From Actinoallomurus sp050942425 (GTDB lineage: Bacteria > Actinomycetota > Actinomycetes > Streptosporangiales > Streptosporangiaceae), in contig NZ_CP192063.1 of NCBI RefSeq assembly GCF_050942425.1, forward strand, positions 9,920,001 through 9,984,000: a DNA stretch of 64,000 bases, given 5' to 3'. The notes under the pieces were generated by a model. It did no database searches, was not told the origin of the DNA, and saw nothing but the letters and a program-made list of their open reading frames with translations. Of the stretch, positions 1 to 8,462 are shown in pieces. The position numbers were made by a program, and so were the translations under genes. The stretch's first letter is position 1, and each line of letters begins with the position of its first letter.

Positions 1-2
1 CG

Positions 3-71
3 CACTCTTACCGCACCGGCGACGTCCCGGCCGACGTCACCGTCGTCATCGCCTCACCGGCCGTCGGCTGA
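3..71 (+). CDS. 3' end of a CDS entering from the left edge
   Basis: One frame is open from the window edge to a TGA at 69-71 and ends in TVVIASPAVG. Only about 22 residues are visible, so no family can be named. The open frame and the next gene starting 65 bases later make a real gene end plausible but not proven. Confidence 0.35.
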   Translation, partial: HSYRTGDVPADVTVVIASPAVG

Positions 72-135
72 TCAACAGGGATTTCCGATCAGATTGCCGA
101 GCGTGACCGTTCGATTGCGGTTAGTATCCACTGCC

Positions 136-990
136 ATGCCCTCAAGCAAGCATGAAGCGATCTGTGAGATGTTCCGCAGTCGCCCGGCACTGGCCGCGGA
201 GATCGTCGATCGCTCGCTCGGCGTTTCGCTTCCGCGATACCGGGAGGCCCGGATCCGTTCTGAGAACGTCACGGACGATCGGCTCGCCGAGCTGCGTGCG
301 GACGCGGTGATCGAGTACTGGGAGAAGAAGCGGAACTTCGCGTTAATCGTCGAGGTCCAGGGCGATGAGGACAAGGACAAGCTCTACAGCTGGCCGTTCT
401 ATCTGATGGGCCTGCGCTATCGCTTGAGGTGTCCGGTCAAGCTGCTCGTCGTCTGCCCGGTTCCCGCCGTGGCCAGGTGGGCCTCGCGTCCGATCGATCT
501 CGATCACCCGGGGATGACGCTGACGCCGATCGTCCTCGGCCCGGATCAGATCCCACAGGTGATCGAGCCTGACGAGGCCGCCCGGACACCCGAACTCGCC
601 GTGCTCTCCGCGATGGCGCACGGCGGCCGGCCGGACGGAGCCAAGACGCTCGAGTCGCTGGTCGACGCTTACGGAGCGCTCGATCCCGATCACCGGGCGC
701 TCTATCATGATGTCGTATCCGCAATGCTTCCGCAGGCAGCCCGGCACCACCTGGAGACGCTGATGAAGCTCAAGAACTACGAGTACCAGAGCGACTTCGC
801 CCGCCACTACTTCGACAACGGCAAGGTCGAAGAGGCGGCCAAGGCCGTCCTGATGGTGCTGTCTGGCCGTGGCATCTGCGTCTCACCTGACATCCGTGCT
901 CGCGTAACCGGATGCACGGATCTTGCCCAGCTCGAGGTGTGGTTGCAGCGTGCGGTCGTGATCTCGGCCGCCGCGGAGCTCTTCGACTGA
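136..990 (+). CDS. PD-(D/E)XK nuclease-like protein (Rpn/transposase-associated type)
   Basis: A protein of 284 residues. The visible core has an acidic strand (ADAVIEY, about residue 70) followed by IVEVQGDEDKDK (about residue 85), the D...ExQ arrangement of PD-(D/E)XK nuclease folds found in many actinobacterial proteins of this size. The C-terminus has the KLKNYEYQSDFARHYF segment and a short charged stretch before a conserved tail (LMVLSGRGICVS, ending in AAELFD). The ATG at 136 is chosen because MPSSKHEA is the usual family start; a TTG lies 14 codons upstream. It contains a TTA codon (343-345), rare at this G+C. Its 3' third is duplicated immediately downstream. Cellular role unknown. 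Confidence 0.7.
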   Translation: MPSSKHEAICEMFRSRPALAAEIVDRSLGVSLPRYREARIRSENVTDDRLAELRADAVIEYWEKKRNFALIVEVQGDEDKDKLYSWPFYLMGLRYRLRCPVKLLVVCPVPAVARWASRPIDLDHPGMTLTPIVLGPDQIPQVIEPDEAARTPELAVLSAMAHGGRPDGAKTLESLVDAYGALDPDHRALYHDVVSAMLPQAARHHLETLMKLKNYEYQSDFARHYFDNGKVEEAAKAVLMVLSGRGICVSPDIRARVTGCTDLAQLEVWLQRAVVISAAAELFD

Positions 991-1390
991 GTCCATCGCT
1001 CCTGCGCCGTCCCGCCGGCAGGGATTGTTCCTTGCCAGGTGGGCCGCATAACGCGAGGTCATACTCGGAGCCGCTGATGAAGCTCAAGAACTACGAGTAC
1101 CAGAGCGACTTCGCCCGCCGCTACTTCGACGACGGCAAGGTCGAGGGCCGCGCCGAGGGTGAGGTCGAAGGGGCGGCGAAGATCATCCTGATGGTGCTGT
1201 CAGGGCGGGGCATCTGCGTCTCACCTGAGGCCCGTGATCGCATAACCGCGTGCAGGGACCTCGCTCAACTGGAAGCGTGGGCACAGCGCGCCGGAGTGGT
1301 CTCAACGGCATCGGAACTCTTCGACTGAGGCCATCGCTTCTGCGCCGTCCCGCCGACAGGGATCGTTCCCTGCGATGCGGGCCGCATGGC
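753..1390 (+). repeat. Direct tandem duplication of about 300 bp
   Basis: Copy 1 (about 753-1052) and copy 2 (about 1067-1390) share long near-identical stretches. These cover the MKLKNYEYQSDFAR codons, the ELFD-TGA end and the downstream CCATCGCT.CTGCGCCGTC sequence. Copy 2 carries an extra nine codons in the charged GxxEG stretch. Confidence 0.85.
1077..1328 (+). pseudogene. Duplicated C-terminal fragment of the PD-(D/E)XK-like gene
   Basis: An 83-codon open frame that repeats the last 75 residues of the gene at 136-990, from MKLKNYEYQSDFAR to ELFD. It differs mainly by an inserted GRAEGEVEG-type stretch; such GxxEG repeats are typical near the C-terminus of this family, so copy 2 may hold the more ancestral length. 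It lacks the nuclease core. It could be a remnant left by an unequal exchange or by insertion of a second family member. No ribosome binding site is evident, so translation is doubtful. Confidence 0.6.
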
Positions 1391-1410
1391 GTGGGTACCG
1401 CTGGGAGCGG

Positions 1411-1884
1411 TCAGCCGAGTCGTTTCACCCGCTCGATGACCTCCGGGGAGATCTCGTTGTTGCGGGTGACATACGTGATCATGGACCGCAGGTCGTCGTC
1501 GCTGAAGTCCGCCATGACCTTCTCGTACAGCTCGGCCACGGGCATGAACCTGCGGCCGAGCTCCATGATGGGGCCTTCCTCCAGTGCCTCGACGATGACC
1601 CGGCGGCGGTCCTTGTCGTCCCTGTGACGCCGCACCATCCCGGCCCTCTCGAGCCGGTCGATCACGGCGGTTATCGCGCCGCCGGTGGTGAGGAACATCG
1701 CGTCGGCGAGCTGTCCCGGGGTCATCGGGCCGCGCAGCTGCAGCAGGTTGATGCACTGCATGTCGGTGACGTTGATGCCCGACCGGCTGGCGATCGCGTT
1801 GTGCAGCAGCACCGTCCACATGGTGCTCACTCGGGCTTGGTGACTCAGCTCCGCGATGAGCTCCGAACGCTCGGACGACGCCAT
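1411..1884 (-). CDS. MarR-family transcriptional regulator
   Basis: A 157-residue winged-helix regulator. Visible features are the MarR core (NVTDMQCINLLQLRGPMTPG), the recognition helix region (LTTGGAITAVIDRLERAGMV) and the basic wing (RRHRDDKDRRRVIV). The ATG at 1884 (MASSERSE) follows a G-rich GTGGGGGTCG and is preferred over a start 19 codons upstream. It lies 112 bases after the FadD19-like gene on the same strand, so it may be the last gene of the side-chain operon or a separate regulator. Ligand and targets are not visible. Confidence 0.85.
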   Translation of the reverse strand: MASSERSELIAELSHQARVSTMWTVLLHNAIASRSGINVTDMQCINLLQLRGPMTPGQLADAMFLTTGGAITAVIDRLERAGMVRRHRDDKDRRRVIVEALEEGPIMELGRRFMPVAELYEKVMADFSDDDLRSMITYVTRNNEISPEVIERVKRLG

Positions 1885-1995
1885 CGACCCCCACTTTCGG
1901 ACGATCCCGGAAACGCTCTGAAGACGAGCTTCTCCAACCATCGTATCCAGCGCCCGGCAGGGAGGTTCCCCGGCGCACGTCTCAGCGCGACGGTG

Positions 1996-3591
1996 TTACG
2001 TGCGGGCGGCGGCCTGTTCGGCTATCTGTTTGGCCCAGCGATAGTCGGCCTTGCCGGCGGGTGAGCGGCGCATCTCCTCGACGAAGGCGTACGTTCGCGG
2101 GACCTTGTAGCCGGACAGTACGCCGCGGCAGTGGGCGTCCAACTCGTCGACGGTCGGGGGCTGCTCGTACGGCTGGACGACGGCGGCGACGCGGCTGCCG
2201 AACCGTTCGTCGGGGATGCCGGTCACCAGGGCGTCGAAGACGGCGGGGTGCCGCTTGAGCACCGCCTCGATCTCCTCCGGGAAGACCTTCTCGCCGCCGG
2301 TGTTGATGCACTGCGAGCCTCGGCCGTAGACCGCGATGGTGCCGTCGGTCTCGACGGTCGCGATGTCGCCGGTCAGCAGCCAGCGCTCCCCCTCGACCTC
2401 GACGAACGTCTTCGCCGTCTTCTCCGGATCGTTGTAGTAGCCGAACGCGATGTGCCCGCTCTTGGCGACCTGTCCGAGCACGCCGGATCCGGGCTGGACC
2501 TCCTTCAGCGCGTCGTCCAGGACCCGTAGCCGCGCGTTGTTCGCCCGGTAGCGCATCCCCGACTCCGGGGAGGATCCGTCCACGGCCGAGGCGGTGAAGC
2601 CCGACTCCGAAGAGCCGAAGTTGTCGAGGATCGCGACGTTCGGCATGAGTTCCTGCAGGCGGTCGCGGACCGCGCCGGACAGGATCGCGCCGGTCGAGCT
2701 GAACACGGCGAGGGAGCTCAGGTCGTGCGATCCGGCGGCGAGGGCGTCGGCGAGCGGCCGGGCCATGGCGTCGCCGGTGATGTTGATGGTGAGGACCTTC
2801 TCCGCCTCGATGGCCCGCAGGACCTCGGCCGCGTCGAACCGCCGGGTGTAGACGATCGTCGCGCCCATCCACCAGCCGATGAACGTCGCCATCTGCGCCG
2901 CGCCGTGCATGAGCGGCGCGGCGGGCATCATCACCAGTGGCCCGGAGGACCGGGCGGCCTCGATCACCGCCTCGGGCGTCTCGCGCGGGTCGCCGTACGG
3001 GTTGCCGCCGCCGAACGCCATGAACAGGTCCGTGCTCCGCCACATGACGCCCTTGGGCATGCCGGTCGTGCCGCCGGTGTAGATGATGTAGACGTCCTCG
3101 CCGGACCGCTTGTCGAACCCGCGCGTCGCCGGGCTCTCCGCCAGGGCGTCGGGGTAGGCGACCGCGTGCGGGGACGTGCCGCCGGCGACGATCCGGTGTT
3201 TCAGCGCGGGCACCCCGGCCGCGGCGGCCGTCACGCGGTCCTCGAACTCCGCGTCGTACACCAGCGCCACGAGGTCGGCGTCGTCGTAGAGGTACTCCAA
3301 CTCGGCCTCGACGTACCGGTAGTTGACGTTGACCGGCACGGCGCGGATCTTCAGCGTGGCCAGCAGGGCCGTGACGTACTCGAGGCCGTTGTACAGCTGG
3401 ATTCCGACGTGCCGCCCGGCGGTGACGCCCGCGTCCCGCAGGTGGTGCGCCAGCCGGTTCGCGTCGGCGTCCAGCTCGGCGTAGGTGCGGCGCCGCGTAT
3501 CGCCTCCCGAGTCGAAGACGACGACGGCGGTCCGCTCCCCGATCGCGTCCGCGAGGCCTTCGAACAGGTCGGCGTGGTTGAACTCCATCAC
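1996..3591 (-). CDS. Acyl-CoA synthetase, FadD19-like (steroid side-chain CoA ligase type)
   Basis: A 531-residue ANL-superfamily ligase that activates a carboxylic acid as acyl-adenylate and then CoA thioester. Motifs seen: P-loop YTGGTTGMPKGVMW (about residue 170), TGDAMARPL, the hinge GDIATVE, GGEKVFPEEIEAVL, and the catalytic lysine in SPAGKADYRWAK near the C-terminus. These blocks closely match what is known of mycobacterial FadD19, a ligase for the sterol side chain. It lies 31 bases after the Ltp3-like gene and is probably the fifth gene of the operon. Substrate specificity is inferred from family and neighbours. Confidence 0.85.
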   Translation of the reverse strand: MMEFNHADLFEGLADAIGERTAVVVFDSGGDTRRRTYAELDADANRLAHHLRDAGVTAGRHVGIQLYNGLEYVTALLATLKIRAVPVNVNYRYVEAELEYLYDDADLVALVYDAEFEDRVTAAAAGVPALKHRIVAGGTSPHAVAYPDALAESPATRGFDKRSGEDVYIIYTGGTTGMPKGVMWRSTDLFMAFGGGNPYGDPRETPEAVIEAARSSGPLVMMPAAPLMHGAAQMATFIGWWMGATIVYTRRFDAAEVLRAIEAEKVLTINITGDAMARPLADALAAGSHDLSSLAVFSSTGAILSGAVRDRLQELMPNVAILDNFGSSESGFTASAVDGSSPESGMRYRANNARLRVLDDALKEVQPGSGVLGQVAKSGHIAFGYYNDPEKTAKTFVEVEGERWLLTGDIATVETDGTIAVYGRGSQCINTGGEKVFPEEIEAVLKRHPAVFDALVTGIPDERFGSRVAAVVQPYEQPPTVDELDAHCRGVLSGYKVPRTYAFVEEMRRSPAGKADYRWAKQIAEQAAART

Positions 3592-3622
3592 AACCTCCGG
3601 GGCCGGCCCGGGCCGGCGGTCT

Positions 3623-4780
3623 TCAGGGTTTGTCGGAGCCGACGACCCACATCGCGTAGAACTGCGCGCCGCCGCCGTACGCGTGGCCGAGGGCCTTGCG
3701 CGCGCCCTCGACCTGGTGCTCGCCGGCCAGCCCGCGTACCTGCAGGGCCGCCTCGGCGAAGCGGATGAGCCCGGACGCGCCGATCGGGTTGGACGACAGC
3801 ACGCCGCCCGAGGCGTTCCAGGGGATGTCGCCGTCGAGGGCGGTCGCGCCGCTCTCGGTGAGCTTCCAGCCCTCGCCCTCGCCGCAGAAGCCGAGGTTCT
3901 CGAGCCACATCGGCTCGTACCAGGAGAACGGGACGTACGTCTCGGCGCAGTCCAGCTCGCGGCGGGGGTCGGTGATGCCCGCCTGCCGGTACACGTCGGC
4001 GGCGCAGTCCTTGCCGGCCTGCGGGCTCACGGTGTCGCGGCCGGCGAAGAAGATCGGCTCGGAGCGCATGGCCGTGCCGTGCACCCAAGCGGGCGGGTTC
4101 GGCGCCCGCTTGGCCGCGTCCTCGGAGGCCAGCACCATCGCGGCCGCGCCGTCGCTGGACGGGCAGGTCTCCAGGTAGCGGATCGGCTCCCACAGCATCG
4201 GCGTCATCTCGACCATCTCTCTGGAGATGGTGGGGATGCGCAGGTGGGCGTACGGGTTCTTCAGCGCGTTCTGCCGGTCCTTGACGGCGACGAGCGTGCC
4301 GATGTGGTCGGGCGCGCCGGTGCGCCGCATGTACGCGCGGATGTGCGGGGCGAAGTAGCCGCCGGCACCCACGACGATCGTCGGGGACAGCGGCGGATGC
4401 GTGGACAGCGCCCAGGTCGCGTTCGACTCGGACTGCTTCTCCCACGCCACGACGAGCACGCGGTCGTGCACGCCGCCCTGGACGAGGCTCGCCGCGACGT
4501 TCGCCGTCGACCCGCCGACCGACCCGGCCGTGTGCACCCGCATCATCGGCTTGCCCCGCGCGCCGAGCGCGTCCGCGAGGTACGCCTCGGGCATCATCAC
4601 GCCCTCGAACAGGTCGGGCGCCTTGCCGATGACGACCGCGTCGATGTCCTTGAACGTCAGCCCGGCGTCCTCCAGGGCCCGCAGCGCCGCCTCGCGTACG
4701 AGGCCCGCGATGGACACGTCGGTGCGCTTGGTGCGGTACTTGGTCTGGCCGACGCCGATGACCGCGCAGGGGTTGCCCAT
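3623..4780 (-). CDS. ltp3: Thiolase-fold lipid-transfer/aldolase protein, Ltp3-like
   Basis: A 385-residue protein of the SCP-x/thiolase family that lines up with actinobacterial Ltp3. It starts CAVIGVGQTKY and has the C-terminal GHAYGGGAQFYAMWV. The nucleophile position, normally a cysteine in an ACxSG context, reads TAGSVGG, so the thiolase cysteine is absent. Ltp3/Ltp4 proteins are known as aldol-lyases acting with DUF35 partners in degradation of C-24-branched sterol side chains. It is 3 bases downstream of ltp4 and 31 upstream of the FadD19-like gene, the expected functional neighbours. Confidence 0.82.
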   Translation of the reverse strand: MGNPCAVIGVGQTKYRTKRTDVSIAGLVREAALRALEDAGLTFKDIDAVVIGKAPDLFEGVMMPEAYLADALGARGKPMMRVHTAGSVGGSTANVAASLVQGGVHDRVLVVAWEKQSESNATWALSTHPPLSPTIVVGAGGYFAPHIRAYMRRTGAPDHIGTLVAVKDRQNALKNPYAHLRIPTISREMVEMTPMLWEPIRYLETCPSSDGAAAMVLASEDAAKRAPNPPAWVHGTAMRSEPIFFAGRDTVSPQAGKDCAADVYRQAGITDPRRELDCAETYVPFSWYEPMWLENLGFCGEGEGWKLTESGATALDGDIPWNASGGVLSSNPIGASGLIRFAEAALQVRGLAGEHQVEGARKALGHAYGGGAQFYAMWVVGSDKP

Positions 4781-4783
4781 CGT

Positions 4784-5809
4784 TCAGCCCTCCAGGACGC
4801 AGACGAGGTTGTGCTGCAGGCACGGCCCGGACGACGCGTGCCCGAGCGTGCGGCGCGCCTCGCCGCGGTGGATCCACGACGCCGCCTCGCCGATGCGGAT
4901 GAGACCGGTGGCCATCACCGGGTCCGCGGCGAGCGGCCCGCCGGACGGGTTGACGCGGACGTCGTCGGCCAGGCCGATCGCCTCGCGCAGGATCAGCTCC
5001 TCGTGGCTGAACTGCGCGTGCAGCTCGGCCACCTCGACGTCGCGCGCGCCCGCCTTCTCGGCCGCCAGCGCGGCCGACTCCGAACGGCTCAGGTCGCGGG
5101 CGCCGAGAGAGTGGACCTCGATCCGGTGGTCGATGCCGCGGATCCAGGCCGGGTTGTCGCACAGCTCGCGGGCGCGGTCCCCGGCGGCCAGCACGACCGC
5201 GGCCGCGCCGTCGGTGATCGGCGCGCAGTCGTACGGGCGCAGCGGCGCGACCTCGTAGCCCTCGTCGGCCGGGTCGGGCAGGTCCAGGGCGTACGGGTTG
5301 GCGCGCCCGTCGGCCCGGGACCGGGCGGCCACGGCGCGCAGGTCGTCCTCCTTGTGCCCCGCGTCGAGGAACGCGCGGGCCTGCAGCGCGGCGAGGGACA
5401 CCTGGTCGGGGCCGAGCGGCGCCAGGTAGTACGGGTCGAGCTGGAGCGTCATGATCTCGTGCAGCGAGCCCTGCGAGGACTTGCCGAACCCGTACACCAG
5501 CGCGGTGTCGACGTCGCCGTGCTGCAGGCGGACCCACGCCTCGTACAGCGCCCACGCGCCGTCCATCTCGACGTGGCTCTCCGAGATCGGCGGCCAGGCC
5601 CCGACCGTGTCCAGCGCGGACACGAACGAGAACGGCGCCCCGGCGAGGTAATCCAGTGAGCCGGAGCAGGTGAACCCGAAGCGGTTCAGCCCGGTGGTCT
5701 GCTTGATCTCGGTGATGACCGGGGCGAGCAGCTCGACCTCGGTCAGCCCGGCGTCCTCACCCGTGTGCTCGGTCTGCGCGAACGCGACGACCGCGACATC
5801 CGTCCTCAT
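4784..5809 (-). CDS. ltp4: Thiolase-fold protein, Ltp4-like
   Basis: A 341-residue thiolase-fold protein starting MRTDVAVVAFAQTEH and ending GHASSGPCLQHNLVCVLEG. The segment that should hold the nucleophilic cysteine reads SHVEMDGAWALYEA, so it is also non-thiolytic. It overlaps the DUF35 gene by 4 bases (ATGA), the usual coupling for the DUF35/Ltp complexes, in which the OB-fold partner is needed for activity. The order DUF35-ltp4-ltp3 matches the mycobacterial Rv3521-Rv3523 block. A role in retro-aldol removal of a side-chain fragment is inferred from that family. Confidence 0.82.
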   Translation of the reverse strand: MRTDVAVVAFAQTEHTGEDAGLTEVELLAPVITEIKQTTGLNRFGFTCSGSLDYLAGAPFSFVSALDTVGAWPPISESHVEMDGAWALYEAWVRLQHGDVDTALVYGFGKSSQGSLHEIMTLQLDPYYLAPLGPDQVSLAALQARAFLDAGHKEDDLRAVAARSRADGRANPYALDLPDPADEGYEVAPLRPYDCAPITDGAAAVVLAAGDRARELCDNPAWIRGIDHRIEVHSLGARDLSRSESAALAAEKAGARDVEVAELHAQFSHEELILREAIGLADDVRVNPSGGPLAADPVMATGLIRIGEAASWIHRGEARRTLGHASSGPCLQHNLVCVLEG

Positions 5810-6750
5810 AGGTAGTCCTTGATCGCGTCGAAGGGGACGTCCGGCTCACCGGTGGGTTCGAACCACTTGACGTTCTCCATGGTCCGGCCCCACTCCTCGC
5901 GCGGCTTCCACGCGGCCTTCACGCGCATGCCCATCCGCACCTGGTCGGCGGGAATACCGGCGACCAGCGCGAGCAGGGAGATGTCGGCGCCGTCCAGGAG
6001 GATGTACGCCGACACGAACGGCACCTCGGGGGCGCGCGGGTCCGGGATGTTGTTCACCGCGAACGTCGTGACCGTGCCGGTGCCGGGCACCTCCACCTCC
6101 TCGGTGGTGGGCACGCCGTCGACCGGGCACAGCCCCTTCATCGGCACGTAGACCTTGCCGCACACGCCGCACCGGTGGCCGAGGAACCGGCCCTCGGAGA
6201 CGCCGGTGAGGAACCTCGTCAGCGCCCGGCCCGCGTTCAAGCGGTACTCCGCGCGGCTCGGCGCCGTGATCATCGTGACGTCGGGCCGGAAGGACTCGAT
6301 GTCCTTGATCGAACCGGTCCGCTCGGCCCGCCACTTCGGCCGGACGCGCATCCCCGTACGAAGGGACTTCGGCGGGTCGGCGCCCGGCTCGAACACGCCC
6401 ACGTCGAGCGCGTGGAGGACGGCGGTGTCGGCGCCGTCGGGCCGGACCAGCGCCCAGGCGAACGGCCGGTCCAGCGGGTGGACGGCGCGCGGGTGCGACA
6501 CCCACGACCAGGACGTCACCGTGCCGCCGGGCCCGACCTCGACGTACTCGTCGGTGACCGCCTCGCCGTCGGCGTCGTACTCGGCGGGCGGGAACAGCAC
6601 CCCGCCGGACGCCGTACGGACCCCGACGAGGCGGCCGTCGCGCAGCTCGGTGAGGAAGCGGCCGATCACCGGGCCCACCGACCGGGTGTACCCGCCGGGG
6701 AACTCCAGGGCGTGATCGGCGACCAACGGTTCCGGCTCGTTAGATGGCAC
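5806..6750 (-). CDS. Duplicated DUF35/OB-fold protein, partner of Ltp3/Ltp4
   Basis: A 314-residue protein built of two DUF35-type halves. Residues about 20-150 lack cysteines and read ASGGVLFPPAEYDADG where a zinc ribbon is expected. Residues about 165-305 have the zinc ribbon (HRCGVCGKVYVPMKGLCPVDG-like, three cysteines visible) followed by the OB fold. DUF35 proteins bind acyl-CoA and pair with thiolase-fold enzymes. The gene overlaps ltp4 by 4 bases and the upstream fadD by 11, so co-translation is likely. This is the counterpart of mycobacterial Rv3521. Confidence 0.82.
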   Translation of the reverse strand: MPSNEPEPLVADHALEFPGGYTRSVGPVIGRFLTELRDGRLVGVRTASGGVLFPPAEYDADGEAVTDEYVEVGPGGTVTSWSWVSHPRAVHPLDRPFAWALVRPDGADTAVLHALDVGVFEPGADPPKSLRTGMRVRPKWRAERTGSIKDIESFRPDVTMITAPSRAEYRLNAGRALTRFLTGVSEGRFLGHRCGVCGKVYVPMKGLCPVDGVPTTEEVEVPGTGTVTTFAVNNIPDPRAPEVPFVSAYILLDGADISLLALVAGIPADQVRMGMRVKAAWKPREEWGRTMENVKWFEPTGEPDVPFDAIKDYL

Positions 6751-8290
6751 TCTCGCGGTCCTTCCAGTACGGGTCCCGCAGCTTGCGTTTGAGGAGCTTG
6801 CCGTTGGGCTCGCGGGGCATCCGCTCGATGAAGTCGAACGACTTGGGCCACTTCATGCGGGCCAGCCGGCCGTCGAGGGAGGCGAGGATCTCCTCGGCCA
6901 GCTCGGGGCCGGGCGCCACGCCCTCGGCGGGCTCGACGACGGCCTTGATCTGCTCACCCCACTCGTCGTCCGGGATGCCGAACACGGCGACGTCGGCGAC
7001 CTTGGAGTGGATGAGGATCTCGTTCTCGATCTCGGCCGGGTAGATGTTGGCGCCACCCGAGATGATCATGTCGGCCTTGCGGTCGGACAGGAACAGGAAG
7101 CCGTCCTCGGTGAGGTAGCCGATGTCGCCGACGGTGAAGTAGTCCTTGAGCTGGTTGGCCTTCGTCTTCTCCGGGTCGCCCTTGTACTCGAAGGTGACGC
7201 CCGCCATCTTCATGTAGATCGTGCCGGGGGTGCCGGGCGGCACCGCGTTGCCGTCGTCGTCGACGATCAGCAGCTCGCTGATGGGCCAGGCCTTGCCGAC
7301 CGTTCCCGGGTGCTCGCGCCAGTCCTGCGGGCTCGCGATCGTTCCGCCGCCCTCGGTGGCCGCGTAGTACTCCCAGATGCAGTCGCCCCACCAGTCGAGC
7401 ATCGCCTGCTTCAGCGGGACCGGGCAGGGCGCGGCGGCGTGGATCGCCCACCTCATCGACGAGACGTCGTAGCGCTTGCGCACCTCCTCCGGCAGGGAGA
7501 CGAGGCGCTTGAAATGGGTCGGCACCATGTGCGTGTTCGTGACGCGGTACCGCTCGATGAGGCGCAGCGCCTCCTCGGCGTCCCACCGGTCCATGTAGAC
7601 GAGCGTGTGGCCCATGTGCAGCGCCGACCCGCCGAACTGGGTGACCGCCGTATGGTAGTTCGGCGAGGTGACCAGGTGGGCGTTGGGCGGGCCGGGCGTG
7701 AAGCCGAAGAACGTCAGCAGGAACGTCATCAGCTCGGCGCTGTCGTCCGCGTCGATCCCGGCCAGCTTCCGGCGCACGCCCTTCGGCCGTCCCGTGGTCC
7801 CCGACGTGTAGTGCATGGTCGCGCCGTTGGTGCGGTCGTCCGGGAGCGTGTCCGGCTGCCCGGCGACCAGCGCGTCGAAGTCCCGGAAGCCCGGCACCTC
7901 CCCGAACGCGAACCGCCGCCGCGGGTCGAGCCCCGCCTCGTCCGCTCCCCGCGCGCCCTCGGCCGCGTACCGCTCGTGCACGAAGAACGCCTTGGCCTCG
8001 CTGTCGGCGACGATGTAGCCGATCTCGGGGCCGGTCAGATGCCAGTTGACCGGCGTGTAGTACCAGCCCACCTGCAGGGCGGCGAGGTAGAGGATCAGGC
8101 CGTCGACGCCGTTGGGGACCAGGCCGCAGATGCCGTCGCCCGGCTGCAGCCCGAGGGCGCGCAGGCCATGGACGACGCGGTTGCAACGGGCGAGCAGATC
8201 CTGGGCGCGGTACTCGGTCCCGTCCGTGTCCACGCAGGCGATCCAATCCGGATCGGTACGCGCCAGCCGCCAAAAGCCCAACGAGCCCAT
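6740..8290 (-). CDS. Acyl-CoA synthetase (FadD family), first gene of side-chain operon
   Basis: A 516-residue adenylate-forming ligase. Seen: P-loop MHYTSGTTGRPKGV (about residue 155), the YYAATEGGG acceptor segment, the GDIGYL hinge, the SDRKADMIISGGANIYP motif and the C-terminal catalytic lysine in EPNGKLLKRKLRD. It resembles the FadD4/bile-acid-CoA-ligase-type branch, though the exact subgroup cannot be fixed by eye. It leads the minus-strand operon and is divergent from an enoyl-CoA hydratase across a 172-base promoter region with operator-like repeats. Confidence 0.85.
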   Translation of the reverse strand: MGSLGFWRLARTDPDWIACVDTDGTEYRAQDLLARCNRVVHGLRALGLQPGDGICGLVPNGVDGLILYLAALQVGWYYTPVNWHLTGPEIGYIVADSEAKAFFVHERYAAEGARGADEAGLDPRRRFAFGEVPGFRDFDALVAGQPDTLPDDRTNGATMHYTSGTTGRPKGVRRKLAGIDADDSAELMTFLLTFFGFTPGPPNAHLVTSPNYHTAVTQFGGSALHMGHTLVYMDRWDAEEALRLIERYRVTNTHMVPTHFKRLVSLPEEVRKRYDVSSMRWAIHAAAPCPVPLKQAMLDWWGDCIWEYYAATEGGGTIASPQDWREHPGTVGKAWPISELLIVDDDGNAVPPGTPGTIYMKMAGVTFEYKGDPEKTKANQLKDYFTVGDIGYLTEDGFLFLSDRKADMIISGGANIYPAEIENEILIHSKVADVAVFGIPDDEWGEQIKAVVEPAEGVAPGPELAEEILASLDGRLARMKWPKSFDFIERMPREPNGKLLKRKLRDPYWKDRESAI

Positions 8291-8343
8291 CGGTTCTCCC
8301 TGTACGTCTCGGCACCGGTCGTACGGAGGTGTCCCGCACGCAG

Positions 8344-8421
8344 TAGATCACGTTCTCGTTTTAGTGGGCAAGACCTGTTGAGATGCGAGAAGCGTCACTA
8401 GAATCCGTTCTTGTTTTAGTG
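8344..8421. promoter_or_regulatory. Divergent promoter region with two KstR-like degenerate operators
   Basis: Two nearly identical 16-mers, CGTTCTCGTTTTAGTG (8351-8366) and CGTTCTTGTTTTAGTG (8406-8421), lie 55 bases apart. Each sits in an imperfect match to the KstR consensus TnnAACnnGTTnnA: TAGATCACGTTCTC (8344-8357) and TAGAATCCGTTCTT (8399-8412), with 6 of 8 fixed positions each. The spacing places one near each divergent gene. Binding by a KstR-type TetR regulator is inference; no such regulator is in the window. Confidence 0.55.
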
Positions 8422-8462
8422 TCGCGTGACGTCGTACGCGACCGCGAGCAGGGAGGACGGCA

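Noticed and set aside
3485..5659. A 724-codon open frame on the plus strand opposite the ltp genes
   Set aside because: It is the antisense shadow of high-GC genes: composition is dominated by Arg, Gly, Ala and Val, no domain is visible, and the minus-strand genes have clear family motifs.
8344..8412. Calling both sites true KstR boxes
   Set aside because: Each misses two of eight fixed positions, so they are reported only as degenerate KstR-like sites.
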